Shown here: positions 21,201-32,537 of the stretch, piece after piece
Layout of the letters: each line of letters opens with the position of its first letter
Position numbering within the stretch: the first letter of the stretch is position 1
From: Platanthera guangdongensis
Lineage: Eukaryota; Streptophyta; Magnoliopsida; Asparagales; Orchidaceae
Assembly (NCBI GenBank): GCA_039583875.1
Contig: CM077166.1
Location: forward strand, 77,168,564-77,232,563
Reading direction: 5' to 3'
DNA length: 64,000 nucleotides
The notes under the pieces: model-generated
Database searches by the model: none
Told to the model about the DNA's origin: nothing
The model's input: only the letters and a program-made list of their open reading frames with translations
Made by a program: the position numbers and the translations under genes

Positions 21201-22882
21201 CCTGAGGCACCATCCACCCTCACCTTCCAAGGAGTTGGGCGGGTGAGTTCTTCCTCCGCCACTTCAACCACGTAGTCGGCCAAGAAGTCGGCCATCGCTT
21301 GAGCTTTGATCGAGAGCCGCAGAACGAAGGAGACATCGAACTCACTCAGTTCCACCGACCACTTGGCAAGCCTGCCTGAATGCTCCACCCCCTCAAAGAT
21401 GTTGCAGAGAGGACGGTCGGTTACCACTCGGATTGAGTGTGCCTGGAAGTACGGTCGCAACATCCGGGCCGAGATGATCAGGGCGAAGGCTAGCTTCTCC
21501 AAAATCGGATACCGGAGCTCGGCCTTCCTCAGGACCCGGCTCACGTAATAAATAGGGAGTTGTCTCTTCCACTCTTCACGAACTAGGACGCAGCTCAAGG
21601 CCTCCACCCCGACCCCGAGATATAAGAACAGGTCCTCCCCCTCCTTCGGCCCTTAGAGCAGCGGAGCCTGCGCCAACTGCACCTTGAGGGCCGGGAATGC
21701 CTCCTCGCACTCCTTGGTCCATTCAAACCTCTGACCACCCCTCAGCATTTTGAAGAAGGGGGAGCACTTCTCCCCTTCCCTAGAAAGGAAGCGACTCAGC
21801 CCTGCTAGCTTCCCCGTCAGCCGTTGGACCTCCTTAGCATTCCGCGGGGACCCCAGCTCCAAGATAGCCCTAACCTTATCTGGATTAGGCTCGACCCCCA
21901 CGAGGGTGAGGAGGTGCCCCAAGAACTTTCCCCTGCTGGCCCCAAAGACACATTTTAGGGGATTCAATCACATCTTGTATTTACGCAGGGTGGCAAAGGT
22001 CTCCTCCAGGTCCCGGAGGTGGGAGTCCACATCCCGACTTTTGATCATGAGGTCGTCTACATACACCTCCAAATTCCTCCCCCTCTGCTCCTTGAAGACC
22101 CTATCCATCATTTTCTGGTAGGTTGCCCCAGCATTCTTCAGCCCGAAGGGCATCATATTGTAGCAGTAGCATCCGTCCCCTGTGATGAATGAGACATCCT
22201 TGATGTTTGGGGGGTGCATCCTGATTTGATGATAACCTGAAAAAGCATCTAAAAAACTCATTACAGAAAAACCGACGGCTGAGTCAACCAGCGCATCGAT
22301 CCGAGGCAAAGTACAACAGTCCATAGGACAAGCTTTATTAAGTAAGGAAAAATCGATACACATCCTCCACCGGCCGTCTCCTTTCTTAACCATGACCACG
22401 TTGGAGACCCAGCCGGGGTACTGAATCTCAGACACAAAGCCAGCCTTGAGGAGTTTCGCCACCTCCTTCCTGATTGGCTCCGCCAGCTAGTCCGTTGTGG
22501 ACCTCTTCTTCTGCTGAACGGGGCGTGTTCCCGGTTCCAGGTTGAGGCGGTGGCAAGCCACATCCGCGTCAACCCATGGCATCTCCGCGGCATTCCAAGC
22601 GAAGATGTCCACGTTCTTCTGGATGCACTCCAGCATCCTGCCTTGGTCCTCCGGGGTCAGCCCCCCGCTGAAGCGGATCTTCTCCCTCCTGCCTCCCCGT
22701 ATGAGCACCTCCAGCTCCACCACTCCCTCTACAGCCTCCAGCCTGGACTGCTCCCCCCATCCTTCGACATCCCCTTCCTCCGGAATGGGGACCTCTACCT
22801 CCATCTCTTCTCCCATGACCCTCACTTCAGCCACCTCCTCCAGATCTCCTCCTGCTGCCTCCTCCTCTACGCAGCTCTTCAT
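21116..22882 (-). pseudogene. Retand reverse transcriptase and RNase H
   Basis: A single minus-strand frame with a few stops shows the pre-RT segment (KNVDIFAWNAAEMPWV), RT motifs (WVSNVVMVKKGDGRWRMCID, FLDAFSGYHQIRM, MPFGLKNAGATYQ and the catalytic YVDD at about 22060), the connection domain (FLGHLLTLVGVEPNPDKV, LAGLSRFLSREG) and an RNase H (YYVSRVLRKAELRYP, VTDRPLCNIF). Stops at about 22485, 21965 and 21652 break the frame. It would copy element RNA into DNA if intact; it is clearly inactive here. Confidence 0.9.
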
Positions 22883-22899
22883 TTCCAGCTCCTCCTCTC

Positions 22900-23668
22900 C
22901 TGCTCCCTGCCCTACCTACTCCATCCTTCGCCCCATCTCTTCGGCTCCCTCCATCCAAGAGATGGTGTTCACCACAGTGACATAGCACTCCCGCACCACC
23001 TTGGGGTCCCCTCTGACCCTGACCTGAATCCCCTCAGTGTTGAACTTTAGGCACTGATCGAAAGATGAGGGGACGCAACGGAAGGCACTGATAAGGGGCC
23101 TCCCGAAGATGGCGATGTAGCTGCTGGGGGCGTCCACAATGATGAACCTGCAGTTCCTGGACTATCCCCCCAGGGTAACATGGAGGCCAACTCCTCCCTC
23201 CACTTCCTTCCTTTCTCCTGAAAACCCAAACAAGGGTCCATCTGAGGCCAGCACCCTCTTTGCCTCCACTTTCATCGCGTCAAACGCCTTTTTGAAGACG
23301 ACGTTGACGGAGCTCCCGTTGTCCACGAGGATCCGAGAGACAGTGAAATTCTAGATGGCTGTCTTGATGACTAGCGCATCGCAGAATGGGTCCTCGTAGT
23401 CTGGTATATCGCTCCTGGAGAAAGTGATCCTCTCCTCCGGGGGTGGGGTTTGGGATGTGGACGCGACACTTCGCCGGTACATGGTGTGGAGGCTTGCCTT
23501 GCGGGAAGCCTCAACCCCTACTCCCTCGTGGATCACTCCGATCCCCCCTCGGGTTCCAATATCCACCCGGTCTTCGCAACGATCCTCCTCCGCCAGAGGC
23601 AGGACCTCCTCAATCCTCACTTCTTGCCGACCCTGCTGCTGCTGCTGCTGTTCCCTATTCCCTCTCAT
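22900..23668 (-). pseudogene. Retand protease region
   Basis: The minus-strand frame reads RILVDNGSSVNVVF at about 23300-23340, with Asn in place of the usual Thr or Ser in the retroviral-type D-T/S-G active site. It is followed by GPLFGFSGERKEVEG and YIAIFGRPLI. These are typical of Tat-lineage proteases. The same series (ILIDTGSSVNLLF, GLSGERKEVEG, YIAIFRRPLL) occurs in the separate Tat fragment at 29474. The Gln-run region at about 23635-23655 is a CTG repeat. Confidence 0.8.
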
Positions 23669-23669
23669 C

Positions 23670-24907
23670 TCAAGGAACTCCGATCAGGTGGCTGTGGCAT
23701 GCCCCTCTTCCTGATGGAAGTCGCAAAAGGGCAGCTCCACCCTGACCTCTCTTCTCCTCCTCCTCATAATCCCCCTCCTTGCTCCCAAGGCTATGGCCAT
23801 GGCCTCCTCTTGATCGGGGAGCCGGGGCCTCTGGCCCTGCCTCCAGCCCGGAGGTTGGAACTGATCTTGCCTCCCCTGGTAGTGACCCCTTCCGTAGTAC
23901 CCTCTCTGTGGCCCCTGCCCCTGCCACTCAGGTCTCCAGCCCAGCCGACGGTCGGGCTCCTGACGCCCCCACCTCGGCTGCTGCTGCCACTGGAGCTGCC
24001 TTTGCTACCTCTGCCTGGGCTCTCCTCTTCTCTCCTCCTGTCCTTTCCCTCCTCTTGACTCCTTCTCTTCCTCCGTGGCCCACGTGGACAGCTTCCTTGC
24101 AAACTCCGGGTTCGACGCCTCCCCGTCGACTTATCTCGCCGCCCTCTCCATCAACTCCTCGTAGGAGAGGGGAGGAACTCTCTTCAACTCCATTCGAAAG
24201 AAACCCTGCTGCAGGCCCAGGGTAAAGGCCATCATCAAACTATGGCCCGACATCTCCTGGACCTGAGTAACTTCCTCCTAAAATCGGTCCACGTAGCTCC
24301 CCAATGTCTCGTTCACCCCCTGCTTAATGTGGAACAAAGATTCGGACTCCTTCTTCCTCTTCTTCGATGTAGTGAACCTTAGCATGAACCCTCGGCGCAT
24401 GTCCTCGAAGCAGTAGATGGAGCTGGCCGGTAGCTGGTGGAACCATTCCCTCGCCTTCTCCCGGAGGGTGATGGCGAAGAGTCGACATTTGAATCCGTCC
24501 GACATCTGTTGGATGGAGGCCACATTCTCGAACCATTGGACATGCTGTACCGGGTCTCCCTTCTCGGTGTAGTAGGACATCTCGGGTTCCCTAAACCCAT
24601 CTGGAATGGGAGCTGAGGAGACTAGCTCGCTAAAAGGACTGCCTCCTCCCACCGAGCGAGCCGGCGAGTCTCACGAGCCCAGCTCGCCGAACCGGCCTCG
24701 GCTTGCCGAGACGGGGAAGAGCTCGCACCCGGGGAGCTCGTAACCCCAGCCTTCCTCGGCCACCTCCTTCCCGGCTCGCCTGTCTGGAGCGTCCTCGCCC
24801 AGAGAGGGGGCGGCCGCGATCTGGGATGCCGGAGTCGAGCACTCGGCCCGCGTGCTGAGTGCGAACTTGAAGAGGCTCAGCACCTCATTCCTGAATTCTT
24901 CCAACAT
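23670..24907 (-). pseudogene. Retand gag
   Basis: The likely ATG is at about 24907 on the minus strand (MLEEFRNEVLSLFKFAL). The central retrotransposon gag domain follows (PVQHVQWFENVASIQQM, RLFAITLREKAREWFHQLP, LFHIKQGVNETLGSYVDRF), then an Arg/Gly-rich C-terminal region. Stops near 24670 and 24277 lie in the same frame and fit C-to-T decay. A 14-16 base G run at about 24927-24942 lies just upstream. Long plus-strand ORFs across this region are antisense shadows. Confidence 0.85.
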
Positions 24908-25032
24908 CCCCACCGTTGTGAGAGGTGGGGGGGGGGGGGGGCGAGTTCGGCCTGTCAGATCCCTGTCCTCCTGTCATTGAACTCGCTGAAGCTCTTCTGC
25001 ACTGACCACTGTCCACGCTCACCGCACCAAAA

Positions 25033-25828
25033 TGTTGAAACTGATTCCTCAATCTCCTGTGGAGTTCACCCTTGGGGAAGGGGTGGTCTCGTGCCTACTT
25101 CACTCATGCAAGCAAAACAACAAAGACAAGGTGAAACCAACCCAAGGGCTCGGCAGGGAGGTCCCACCACAAACCCAGAAGTTCTCAGAGCGCTTCCCCT
25201 CCTTAGCCAAAAGCCGAGCTAAGGTACCCTCAAAAAGCACTCGAAAGATGGAGCAAGGAGACCAAGAAGTGTCCCTTCTGAGGTACCCCTTGGGTCCTAT
25301 TTATAGCTTTTGGAAACTGAACTGCCAATCACCAAAAGAGCTGACCTGAAATTACCAAGAAGCCCTTAGTCGGGTCTGCCAACAGCCAAACTCCGCTGTT
25401 CTGAACAGCTATGCGCAGTCCAGCCTGGTCTGCCAACAGCTTGGCTCCGCCGTTCTGAGGAGCTATTCGCACCAATGGGGAGGGCATCCATGTAATTCCT
25501 CCTCGGGGCTTCTACTGCCCCCATCCATGAGTGAGGTGGTCGGCTCGCCACTAATCCCTCTGCTAGAGGCGGGCGCGACCTGGCCCTAGCGGCTCGCCTA
25601 TCCTTCTGGGGCGATGGACATTAGAACGGCTCGTGGACCGCGGGTCGCAGGTCACGGGTCGAGCGGGCTGGCGGCCAGGAGTCGCCTCGCCTGGCTCGCT
25701 TGGCTGGAACTGAGCGGGAGCGGACCAGCCTCTTGCCGCGTGCCCGCTTGTTGCTTGGGTGCGGGTCGCGGGACTGGGTTCGCTCGATCTTCCTGGCGGG
25801 GCCCGTTCGACGAACACGGGGTTGTACA
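25033..25828 (-). repeat. Retand 5' LTR
   Basis: 796 bp, TGTTGAAAC to TGTACA as read on the plus strand, flanked on the right by CCCAC (25829-25833). A minus-strand TATAAATAG is at 25297-25305. Two ~50-bp direct repeats starting GTCTGCCAACAGC lie upstream of it. Inside the element the minus strand continues TTTTGGTGCGGTGAGC; I cannot assign that primer-binding site to a tRNA. Confidence 0.92.
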
Positions 25829-26459
25829 CCCACTTCTTCCTTTGTCTAAATGATCTGAAATTTGGACAGGGAGTCAGTCTAACATATATCTAGCTTGTCC
25901 AAAAATGGGAATTTTTGGAGATACCTTTTCTATAGTTTTTGGAAAAATTTAATAAACGATATAAAAATTAAGTAGGTGTCTCAAACACCTCAAAAAACCC
26001 CCAAAGTTTGGTGGATTACCTTGGGGAATATTATAGGGCTCTGGTAAAAATTTCACCACTTTACGGTTTAATTTGATAGGGAAATGGTGTAGCCCAAGTT
26101 TGACCCTTTTAGGTCAAATTAGGACTAAGTGCCCTAAGTGCTCTTGAGTTGGACAACCTAACCCAAAGGTGATGGATCTTGGCACTCAGCTATATTAGCA
26201 CACAAAATACCCCCTCCACTATTATTGGGTGGAAGTTGAAGGGTAGAGCCCTAGGACACTAGGGTAGGTCCTATGTGTGAAAACTTAGTGAAAGAAGGTC
26301 ATGGGGCCAAGTGACCTTGAAATTACTTAAAACTTGGTGGAGAGGACTTTAGGCTTGTCAAGGTCCTTTGGTAAAAATATCATGAGATTTAGAGGTTGAT
26401 AGGCTCCCCAAAACCCTAACCCTAGTTTAGGTCACAAACCTTATACATGTAAAATAACC

Positions 26460-27200
26460 ATCAAGACTTTATGAAAAGTTGTGAAACTTGGATAGTGTAG
26501 TCATAGTGTAAATATGAGGCCATACTAATTTTATTAGAATTTTTGGAACAATAATTTTAGTACCCCCTTGTAATACATTAAATTGCCCTTGATAGTCATT
26601 TGTTTATTATAATCTCACTGTTCATTGGAAAAACATGTAAATTGGGCAGAGGGGGTTTTCTGTCATTATACTCATACCTCAATTTTATTATAATTTTTAG
26701 AAGTATATTATCTGTACTTACTTCACAAGCTTATAATTATGCAATTATGTTCAAAAATAGATTCAGAGCAAAATGTTAGTTAGAAAATTGTGAAACTTGT
26801 GCAAAAGTGCTCATAGGTCATTATGCTCATGATGAAATTTTATCATAATTTTTAGAGCAAAGTTTTCAGTAGTTGTTTCATTGGTTTATGGAAGAGGGTT
26901 ATTGATCAAAATTAAAATTAGAGTTATTATTCAAATAAAAATTTGGAAACTTGGTAAGGAGTGTTTGTACGACATTTTAGTAATGCTTGAATTTTCTTAT
27001 AATTTTTGGATGTATATTTGCAGCACTTGTTTCTTTAATTAATAAATATGTGTTTACCTTTAAAATTTTGGATCAGAGGCCTAAACCTTGCAAAACATTT
27101 TGAAGATTTGAATTTACTTTCTATTAGTTGCCTAGTATTTATCATAATTTTGTAGAATATTTTGTATGAATATAAAAGCCACTTCATATTCAAAACTAGG
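26460..27200 (+). repeat. Degenerate ~150-bp repeats in the Tekay-like LTR
   Basis: The phrase ATTTTATCATAATTTTTAGA recurs with changes at about 26528, 26690, 26835, 26990 and 27139. Surrounding phrases (ACTTGT..., CTCAT...) also recur. Divergence is high. Confidence 0.5.
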
Positions 27201-28364
27201 GCATTTGGATTTTTAGGGAAAATTAATAAAATATCTGTTTAATTGGGAAAATTTCATGTTTCTGGATTTAGACTAAATATAACATGATAGTCCCCCATTA
27301 ATTATATTCGTGTTATTGGATGAAAATATGGAGTACCTCCTATCGTGTACATCATATAGCTTAGGTTGGTCTGCATTTAGTAAAACTGCAGAAAATGTGA
27401 TGGCATTTGAATAGGGCATATGGGTTGGGGTTAGTAGTTACTGGTTTGGTTAATATGAAATTTAGTTCATCATTGGAAGTTGTGATGAGTAGAGTGTTGG
27501 GTCTACTATGTTTAGGTGGTGCTCGGGATCGACGAAAGATCACCTTTCCTATGGAGGGAGAGAGAGGGTCAAATCACACTAGGGTTAGATCCAGAGTAAT
27601 ATAAAAGGGATCGGCAACTGGTTATTGACCAATAATAGTAAGTGTCTTGCGAAAGGGAGCTTTGGGCTTCAGCCCATCGTAGTTCCGAGTGCCCTCGAGA
27701 ATCCTTCACGGGGTATGCCTTGGGCAGTCCTGGGCTAACCTAAACTGTAGACAAAATAAACTGCAAGAGTAACTAGTATAACTAGGGATTCACTTTCACT
27801 CACCTCGATGTCTCGGGCAGTAGGCTCGGTGGTTTTGATGATGGGAAGGTTTGCCCGGCGAGCTTTGTCTCAGTTGTCGATTGTGAGAGATGGGATGTTC
27901 CGGGGAGCTTTGGCTCAGTTGTCGGTTGTCACGGACGGGATGGTCCGGGGAGCTTTGGCTCGGTAGCTTATACATAAGGTTTCATGTGCATAAATTATAA
28001 GGTGGTGGGTCTTCGGTATTAGACGGTCGATGCACCGACGCCAATACATTGGCTCGACAAGTGTGGTTTGGCACTTTGCCAAGATATGTCCGGTGGACTT
28101 GCCATCAAAGAGTACGCGGGAGCTCCGCTTAGTGCACCAGCATCGAGGCATTTGATAGGTCTGAATGGTAGTATAATTACTAGTTTTGAAGTTGGAGAGG
28201 CCCAACCCAACGCTTTTGTTTGCCACTACAGAGGTATCCTAGGAGGTTAGGCTCCAGAAAGGGGGAACTAAAGATCTGTGTGCACAGAGTCAAGTGGGTG
28301 TGTTGCACTTGCATGATTCATGGCATAACATAACATAGTATAACATAAATCATTGTATTTAAAC

Positions 28365-28620
28365 CTGACACCTATTGTATAAGTGGTACGGGACGGTTTA
28401 TAAAATAAGCCCTACAAAACGACCCCTTAGTTTATAAGCTTGCGTTAGCATGCTTATAAGTTAAGGTTATTATTCTTTGGATATATATTGCTTGCTTGAA
28501 AACCGACACCCCAACGTATAAATCGGTATGAGACATTTTATACGTTGAGAGCCTTGCAAAAGATCCCTTAACTTATAAGTTTGTATGAGCATTCATATAA
28601 GTTAAGGTTACTTGTTTCTT
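28365..28620 (+). repeat. Two diverged ~141-bp direct repeats
   Basis: TATAAGTGGTACGGGAC...CTTATAAGTTAAGGTTA and TATAAATCGGTATGAGAC...ATATAAGTTAAGGTTA start about 141 bp apart. No coding potential is seen. Confidence 0.6.
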
Positions 28621-29284
28621 AGTTTACCTTTCATTTACTACTGCTTATATATACTTGTTCTGTTAATATACTCATGCTCGAATAGTTCCACCGTCATCTA
28701 CTTTGTTTATTCTCCACCTTCAGAACTTCCCTTTCCTCCTCTCCGCACGGTATCTAGGGGCCATTGGGGAGGGGTAGGGGATGATAGGACTTAGTCTTTT
28801 AGACTAATGTTTTTCGGACCAAATCATTTTAGTGGATCATGGAGCCAAGCATGGAGGAGCAGCCCCGGAGGTCAGCACGCATAGTGATGGAGAAGTCTAG
28901 TACCAGAGTTCAGATAGCTGGGACTGTGAGTCCCGGTCACTAGTAGTTGTTTTAGTTTTGATTCCATGATGAGAGATATATAGTGAGGACATTGATGTAT
29001 TGGGCGAGAGCCCTAATTTCAGTACCTTTATTATTATTATTGTGGACTCTCCCTTCGTGGATATTATTTATATATGTGTGATCTCTGTGGACATGTGTTT
29101 CATTTAATCTATTGCTACCTTTTTCTGTGATCGACATGGCCGGCAGGATCAGAATTTTGTAATGATGACCTTCCCGAGTGTGGAAGTGTCACTACAAAGC
29201 GACGGTTCTGGGCCTAAGACACCGTGGTTTAAAAAAAGGGAGTCTTACAGCTAAAGATGAGGGAGCCATGGGGCGCTCTCCTCC

Positions 29285-30034
29285 ATTCATGGTGGAGCAG
29301 GGACCGAATCAACTCAAAAATCTTTAATCGCAATGGTCTCACAAGCAGAGGTCGCCTCTTCTTCTTCTACTCCATCAAGGGAAGATGTTACTTTTGGTCA
29401 AGCCGACCTTCCACGAACTTCCAACCCATTCAATGATGTTATTGTGATCATAGCAGCCATTGAAGACTAAACCATGCACAGAATTCTCATTGATACAGGT
29501 AGTTCTGTCAACCTCCTTTTCAAACCAACATTTGAGGCCCTGAATACTAGAAAGCCTCTGCGTTCCACCGAAGGGCCACTTTACGGTTTATCGGGTGAAA
29601 GAAAAGAAGTTGAGGGAAGTGTTACACTTTCTGTGAAGCTTGGAGGAGTAACTAAACTGATCCAGTTCATAGTAGTTAATGTTCCAAGCAACTACATTGC
29701 AATTTTTCGAAGGCCTCTGCTCAATTAGTATCAAGTGGTGGTCTCCACATACCACCTGACAATAAAGTTTAATGTTGATGACAAACAGGGCAGGATCAGG
29801 AGCGACCAAAGGCAATATCGGGAGTGTTATCTTCGCATAGTCAACATGATTGAAATCATTCCTCTTATTTTATCAGCTGAAGCACCAATAACTTCTTCCC
29901 TATCAGATACAGTTGATGATAGAGAAGAAGCTCACCTGGAACCTGCCAAGGTGACTCAAGGAGTCCCCCTTTGTGAAGGGTATAATGTATCACATACATT
30001 GAGCGGTGATGATCTCAAACGGTTCTATTATTGA
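29285..30034 (+). pseudogene. Tat protease region fused to the pol C-terminus
   Basis: One frame with stops at 29468 and 29726 contains the retroviral-type protease motif ILIDTGSSVNLLF, then GLSGERKEVEG, NVPSNYIAIF and a following domain (STYHLTIKFNVDD, YRECYLRIVNMIEII). After about 29980 it reads SGDDLKRFYY and stops. That is the same ending as the Retand pol here (GDDLKRFFP), so RT, both RNases H and integrase have been removed by an internal deletion. Upstream Ser-rich sequence (SSSSTPSRED) belongs to the gag end or linker. Confidence 0.75.
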
Positions 30035-30519
30035 ACCTTCTCCTTTCTTTTCCTTATGTAAACTTTTCAAAAGCTATTATTGATCAAAAGCTCCTTACTA
30101 ACACTTTTTCAAGTGCTTTCTGTCTCCTGAACAACTACAAAGGATAACTGACAATCGGAGACATAGCCGAGTTTAGCTGGGACTCCCCTTGAACCGTTTT
30201 CATTAGTGTAACACCACGAATACCATGTGTTGTGGGGAGATTTCGCACCATGTAGTGGGAGCTTGCAGGTTCTAGCGTGGTAGGCTATTGAATTTCGGAT
30301 CCCGGTCGGTACCGAACCCCACCTCTGCATTATGGAGGGACAGGGTTAGTGTTAGCAATACCTTGCCTTATAAATATATCGCTACAACTTTGATGATCGT
30401 GTGATAAAAGTAATGTCGCCTTTGCCGCACCTGCCCACAGATCATCTTAGCTTGTGACCCTTGAATACACTTTGATACCCTCAAGTAGTGCCTGCAGGAG
30501 ACCCAAAGCCTTGTTGATC

Positions 30520-31450
30520 TCAAAGGAAAGCAATGGGCTCCGTGCGCACCAGCCCGAAAGATCAACTTGGACTGTACTCTAGGCAAGAGGACAGTAAACC
30601 TTTCCCTTGAGTGTACTGCTTTTGTTACCCTGTGAGGAAAGCAATGGGCTCCGTGCGTACCTGCTCACTTGGTCACTCAAGTTTGTAGCTCATTTGCATC
30701 TCCCAGGAAAAACTCTGGCAAGGTGAGGACGAAATATTTGTATCCGCTCTATCCGCCGATTTTTTGGGTTGATCTTGCAGCTTCTGTGACCCTGCGAGGA
30801 AAGCAATGGGCTCCGTGCGCACTTGCCCGCTTGCTCACTTAAGTTGTGAATCATTTCTATTTGGAGCGGACTTCTTATTTGTATTCGCTCAGTCCGCAAA
30901 TTTTCTGGGTTGAACTTATAGCTTCTGTGACCCTACGAGGAAAGCAAGGCGCTCCGTGCCCACATGCCCACTTGGTCACTTAAGTTGTGAATCATTTCTA
31001 CTCAGCGCGGACTGCTTATTTGTTTCAGCTCAGTCCACCGATTTTCTGGATTGATCTTACAGCTTCTATGACCCTGTGAGGAAAGCAATGGGCTCTGTGC
31101 GCACCTGCCCGCTTGGTCACTTAAGTTGTGAATCATTTCTATTCGGTGCGGACTGATTATTTGTATCCGCTCAATCCACCAATTTTTTGGGTTGATCTTA
31201 CAGCTTCTGTGACCCTGCAAGGAAAGCAATGGGCTCCGTGCGCACTTGCCTGCTTGGTCACTTAAGCTGCGAATCATTTCAATTCAGTCAGACTCAATTC
31301 TGGTTGTCACCGCAGTCCGCAGAGTTTGATCCATCAAGCCTCCAAAGGCACTTGGATGATGTGGTTTACAGTTTTTGTGACCCTGCGAGGAAAGCAATGG
31401 GCCCTGTGCGCACCAGCCCGCTTGGTCACCTAAGTCTGTAACCCATCTAT
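30520..31450 (+). repeat. Tandem repeats (~141 bp) in the Tat 3' region
   Basis: GAGGAAAGCAATGGGCTCCG recurs at about 30523, 30634, 30796, 30937, 31078, 31219 and 31387. Three successive intervals are 141 bp and the others 111, 162 and 168 bp. Units also hold GCGGACT and AGTCCGC or close variants. The place between pol and 3' LTR matches the hypervariable repeat zone of Tat elements. Confidence 0.85.
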
Positions 31451-31699
31451 CTCAGCTCGCAGAGTTTATCAATAATTTTCTCTCTCAGTTCGGAACATCT
31501 ATCATCAATGTCTTCTTAACTCGCAAAAGCTCATTAACATGAATCTTGGTTCTTAAAATAGCAGACTGGGATCGGTACTAGCCAAAGTCTGCCTCAACGT
31601 TGCAATGTTTTCCTCTTTTGGCGAGCTAGCAAGTCATTTATTTATTCTGTGTGAGATATCACAACAAGCTATAACTAAATCATTTTCCTATTATATGGG
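31451..31699. other. Non-coding remainder of the Tat 3' region
   Basis: I see no ORF or repeat of note. The last five bases before the Athila-like LTR (ATGGG, 31695-31699) are the candidate left target duplication, whose partner would be outside the window. Confidence 0.5.
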
Positions 31700-32393
31700 T
31701 GATTCTAAATATCACGGCAGTGAACCGGTCGCACAAGTAATATAAAATGGGCGAGTTTTCCCAAGTATCGATCTCTTAAAGAACACAATAAGGTGGAGTT
31801 AATTTCGAGGAGGACTTGAGATTGAAGTCCTTATGTCGGAGTTAACTAAGGGGGGGGGGGTTGATATTTACGAAAAAAAAAAGAAAAAATATAACAACTA
31901 CTCCTATGCAACGCCGCTATGCGATGCTTCGCCAGGCGGGATGGAGGACTAGTCGGGCCGCTATGCACTGAATCGCTGGGCGGATGGACGAGTAGGCTTG
32001 GGGATGAGGTGGCTAGAACGACGGAATGAGTGTCGAAAGCACCTCTTCGCTACGCATGCCACTAGGAATTGCTAGTGCGGCAAGGGTGGATGGTGGTGGA
32101 TGGAATATGGCGCACCTCAAGAAAATAACAAAAATATGAAATCACATAGACATGATTTGATACAAATGTATATCAAAATAAGTACAACTTCATCATAAAC
32201 AAGAGATCAACTATACTATTCAACAACAAGAGAAGAAAAGTGTGTGAAATCGACCGGATCCGAAGTCTTGCTGAGGATTCACGGTTGGAATCGTTGGGTT
32301 GTCAATCCGCGTCCAAGCTCGGCCCTCAACTGCGTCTGGGGTAGAGAAGCGCTATCACCACCTTCGAATGACCCATCTTCTTCGTGTCACGAT
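31700..32393 (-). repeat. Athila-like 3' LTR, left segment
   Basis: Begins TGATTCTAAATATCACGGC as read on the plus strand. A G run (about 31850-31860) and an A-rich stretch are present. ACGAT at 32389-32393 is the left target duplication of the SIRE. No gene is seen. Confidence 0.7.
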
Positions 32394-32537
32394 TGTTGGG
32401 TACATTGGTCAAATGTACTTGATTTGAAGAAGCCTCACCTAACTCAATGATATACATCATAATGTATTTGATGTTTGTTTGAGTTACTTGTGCAGGATAG
32501 GTATTCACTGGACTGAAGCTAAAAGTTTCTAAGTCCA

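Larger units (their letters stand above)
9727..25828 (-). mobile_element. Tat-lineage (Retand-type) Ty3/gypsy element with antisense genes
   Basis: LTRs lie at 9727-10525 (3' LTR, start mutated from TG to TA) and 25033-25828 (5' LTR), flanked by CCCAC (9722-9726 and 25829-25833). Without the nested chromovirus and its extra 5 bp, the element is about 12.4 kb. On the minus strand the order is gag, PR, RT, RNase H, second RNase H, IN, then a tandem repeat, then genes on the opposite strand, then the 3' LTR. The second RNase H and the antisense genes between pol and the 3' LTR are known traits of the Tat lineage. The LTRs differ at roughly 9 sites in the first 150 bp, and coding frames hold several stops, so the element is old and inactive. 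Confidence 0.92.
25829..29249 (+). mobile_element. Tekay-like 3' LTR, third segment
   Basis: CCCAC (25829-25833) repeats the Retand target site, then the LTR continues to ...GGGAGTCTTACA at 29249. The sequence is AT-rich. Short ORFs show no family features. Near the end, 28841-28950 is GC-richer, and a (TTA)n tract lies at about 29029-29040. The LTR end is chosen because Tat-lineage coding sequence starts right after it. Confidence 0.7.
29250..31699 (+). mobile_element. Tat-lineage deletion derivative, internal and 3' part
   Basis: The Tekay-like element interrupts it on the left (junction 29249/29250), and the minus-strand Athila-like LTR interrupts it on the right (31700). It holds a protease region fused to the end of pol (29250-30034), then 3' non-coding sequence with tandem repeats. 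Its LTRs are not in the window. It is the oldest layer here, because both large neighbours are inserted in it. Confidence 0.75.

Noticed and set aside
22542..24225. Long plus-strand ORFs (up to 202 codons) over Retand gag and protease
   Set aside because: They are antisense shadows of GC-rich gag-pol on the minus strand.
27361..28250. Short ORFs in the Tekay-like LTR (60-103 codons)
   Set aside because: No family motifs, both strands similar in number, and they sit in a non-coding LTR.
28952..29137. Possible microsatellite-associated gene near the (TTA)n tract
   Set aside because: The short minus-strand frame is a translation of TTA/TAA repeats and flanking LTR.
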